Notes under the pieces: model-generated
Seen by the model: only the letters and a program-made list of their open reading frames with translations
Told to the model about the DNA's origin: nothing
Databases searched by the model: none
Program-made: the position numbers and the translations under genes
Shown: positions 39,454 to 39,454 of the stretch, piece after piece
Position numbering within the stretch: the first letter of the stretch is position 1
Layout: every line of letters begins with the position of its first letter
From: CAYTRP01 sp964625145
GTDB lineage: Bacteria > Sumerlaeota > Sumerlaeia > SLMS01 > JAHLLQ01
Direction: 5' to 3'
DNA length: 39,454 nt
NCBI GenBank assembly: GCA_964625145.1
Contig: CAZVAQ010000016.1
Coordinates: forward strand, 1 to 39,454

Positions 39454-39454
39454 C
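39040..39454 (-). CDS. C-terminal part of a second dockerin-bearing exoprotein (5' partial)
   Basis: The frame is open to the window edge; the TTG at 39363 is internal. The visible 137 residues align end to end, over the same length, with the last 137 residues of the peptidase at 36396-39008, about two-thirds identical by eye. They include YSIDGGATWKR, an invariant block around IRFQEYDNQPAPTRGH, and dockerin repeats GDVNGDGMVNVADV and NADFNGDTNTNQADV. The missing N-terminal part may be another subtilase, but this is not shown by the sequence. The two genes are only 31 bases apart and probably form an operon. Confidence 0.85.
   Translation of the reverse strand, partial: YSIDGGATWKRIASLTGTNSTTTDQPFNIDLSTLAANNGDSLDGIVLIRFQEYDNQPAPTRGHYHDEISITGTPIGAGIPGDVNGDGMVNVADVTMLKGHLEGMVPVLPQPGNADFNGDTNTNQADVDAMVDFIVNN

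Overview
The window is GC-rich, compactly coded DNA from an uncultured-looking, heterotrophic, Gram-negative-type bacterium. I see no rRNA, tRNA, CRISPR array or insertion sequence, so taxonomy rests on gene content: DUF6785/DUF6784-type membrane proteins, DUF2961/GH172, DUF5060 glycosidase, prepilin-like secreted proteins and dockerin-tailed exoproteins without visible cohesins. This combination fits Sumerlaeota (BRC1), Hydrogenedentota or a Planctomycetes-like lineage, with Sumerlaeota my best guess (inference only).

Layout. (1) Positions 1-5369, plus strand: the end of a glycan biosynthesis operon (FAD oxidoreductase of UDP-galactopyranose-mutase type, Wzx-like flippase, Gfo/Idh/MocA dehydrogenase, two GT2 glycosyltransferases), joined by overlapping stop/start codons. 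(2) Positions 5388-21210, minus strand: a ~16 kb run of nine genes. In transcription order it holds a GntR-LacI hybrid regulator, a DUF6785-type membrane protein, a 1763-residue protein fusing an M28-peptidase-like domain with inactive-looking metal sites to an FtsX/MacB permease, a second large membrane protein related to the first, an FtsX permease, a MacB/LolD-type ATPase, a PqqD-like small protein, a second ATPase, and a secreted beta-propeller glycosidase-like protein. Most junctions overlap or nearly touch. (3) Positions 21211-21896: the only long non-coding stretch, carrying several TGACA/TGTCA palindromes, probably operators of the regulator. (4) Positions 21897-34631, plus strand: a carbohydrate-use set with a GH172-like enzyme, a secreted 975-residue protein built from two long repeats, a prepilin-like protein, a 1245-residue secreted multidomain protein with a C-terminal alpha-helical region, a DUF5060/GH5-like hydrolase, a GH43-like cytosolic protein and a metallophosphoesterase. 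(5) Positions 34656-39454, minus strand: housekeeping cmk and rpe, then a subtilase-like exoprotease with a dockerin and the tail of a tandem paralogue.

Reading of the whole: the divergent clusters (2) and (4) share one control region and look like a single regulon for taking up and degrading an extracellular glycan or glycoconjugate without any SusC/SusD or TonB protein in view. The unusual part is the envelope machine in (2): two ATPases, two FtsX-type permeases (one fused to a pseudo-peptidase ectodomain), two related polytopic proteins and a PqqD-like protein. I regard this as the best candidate for an undescribed system; its substrate and direction of transport cannot be read from the sequence.
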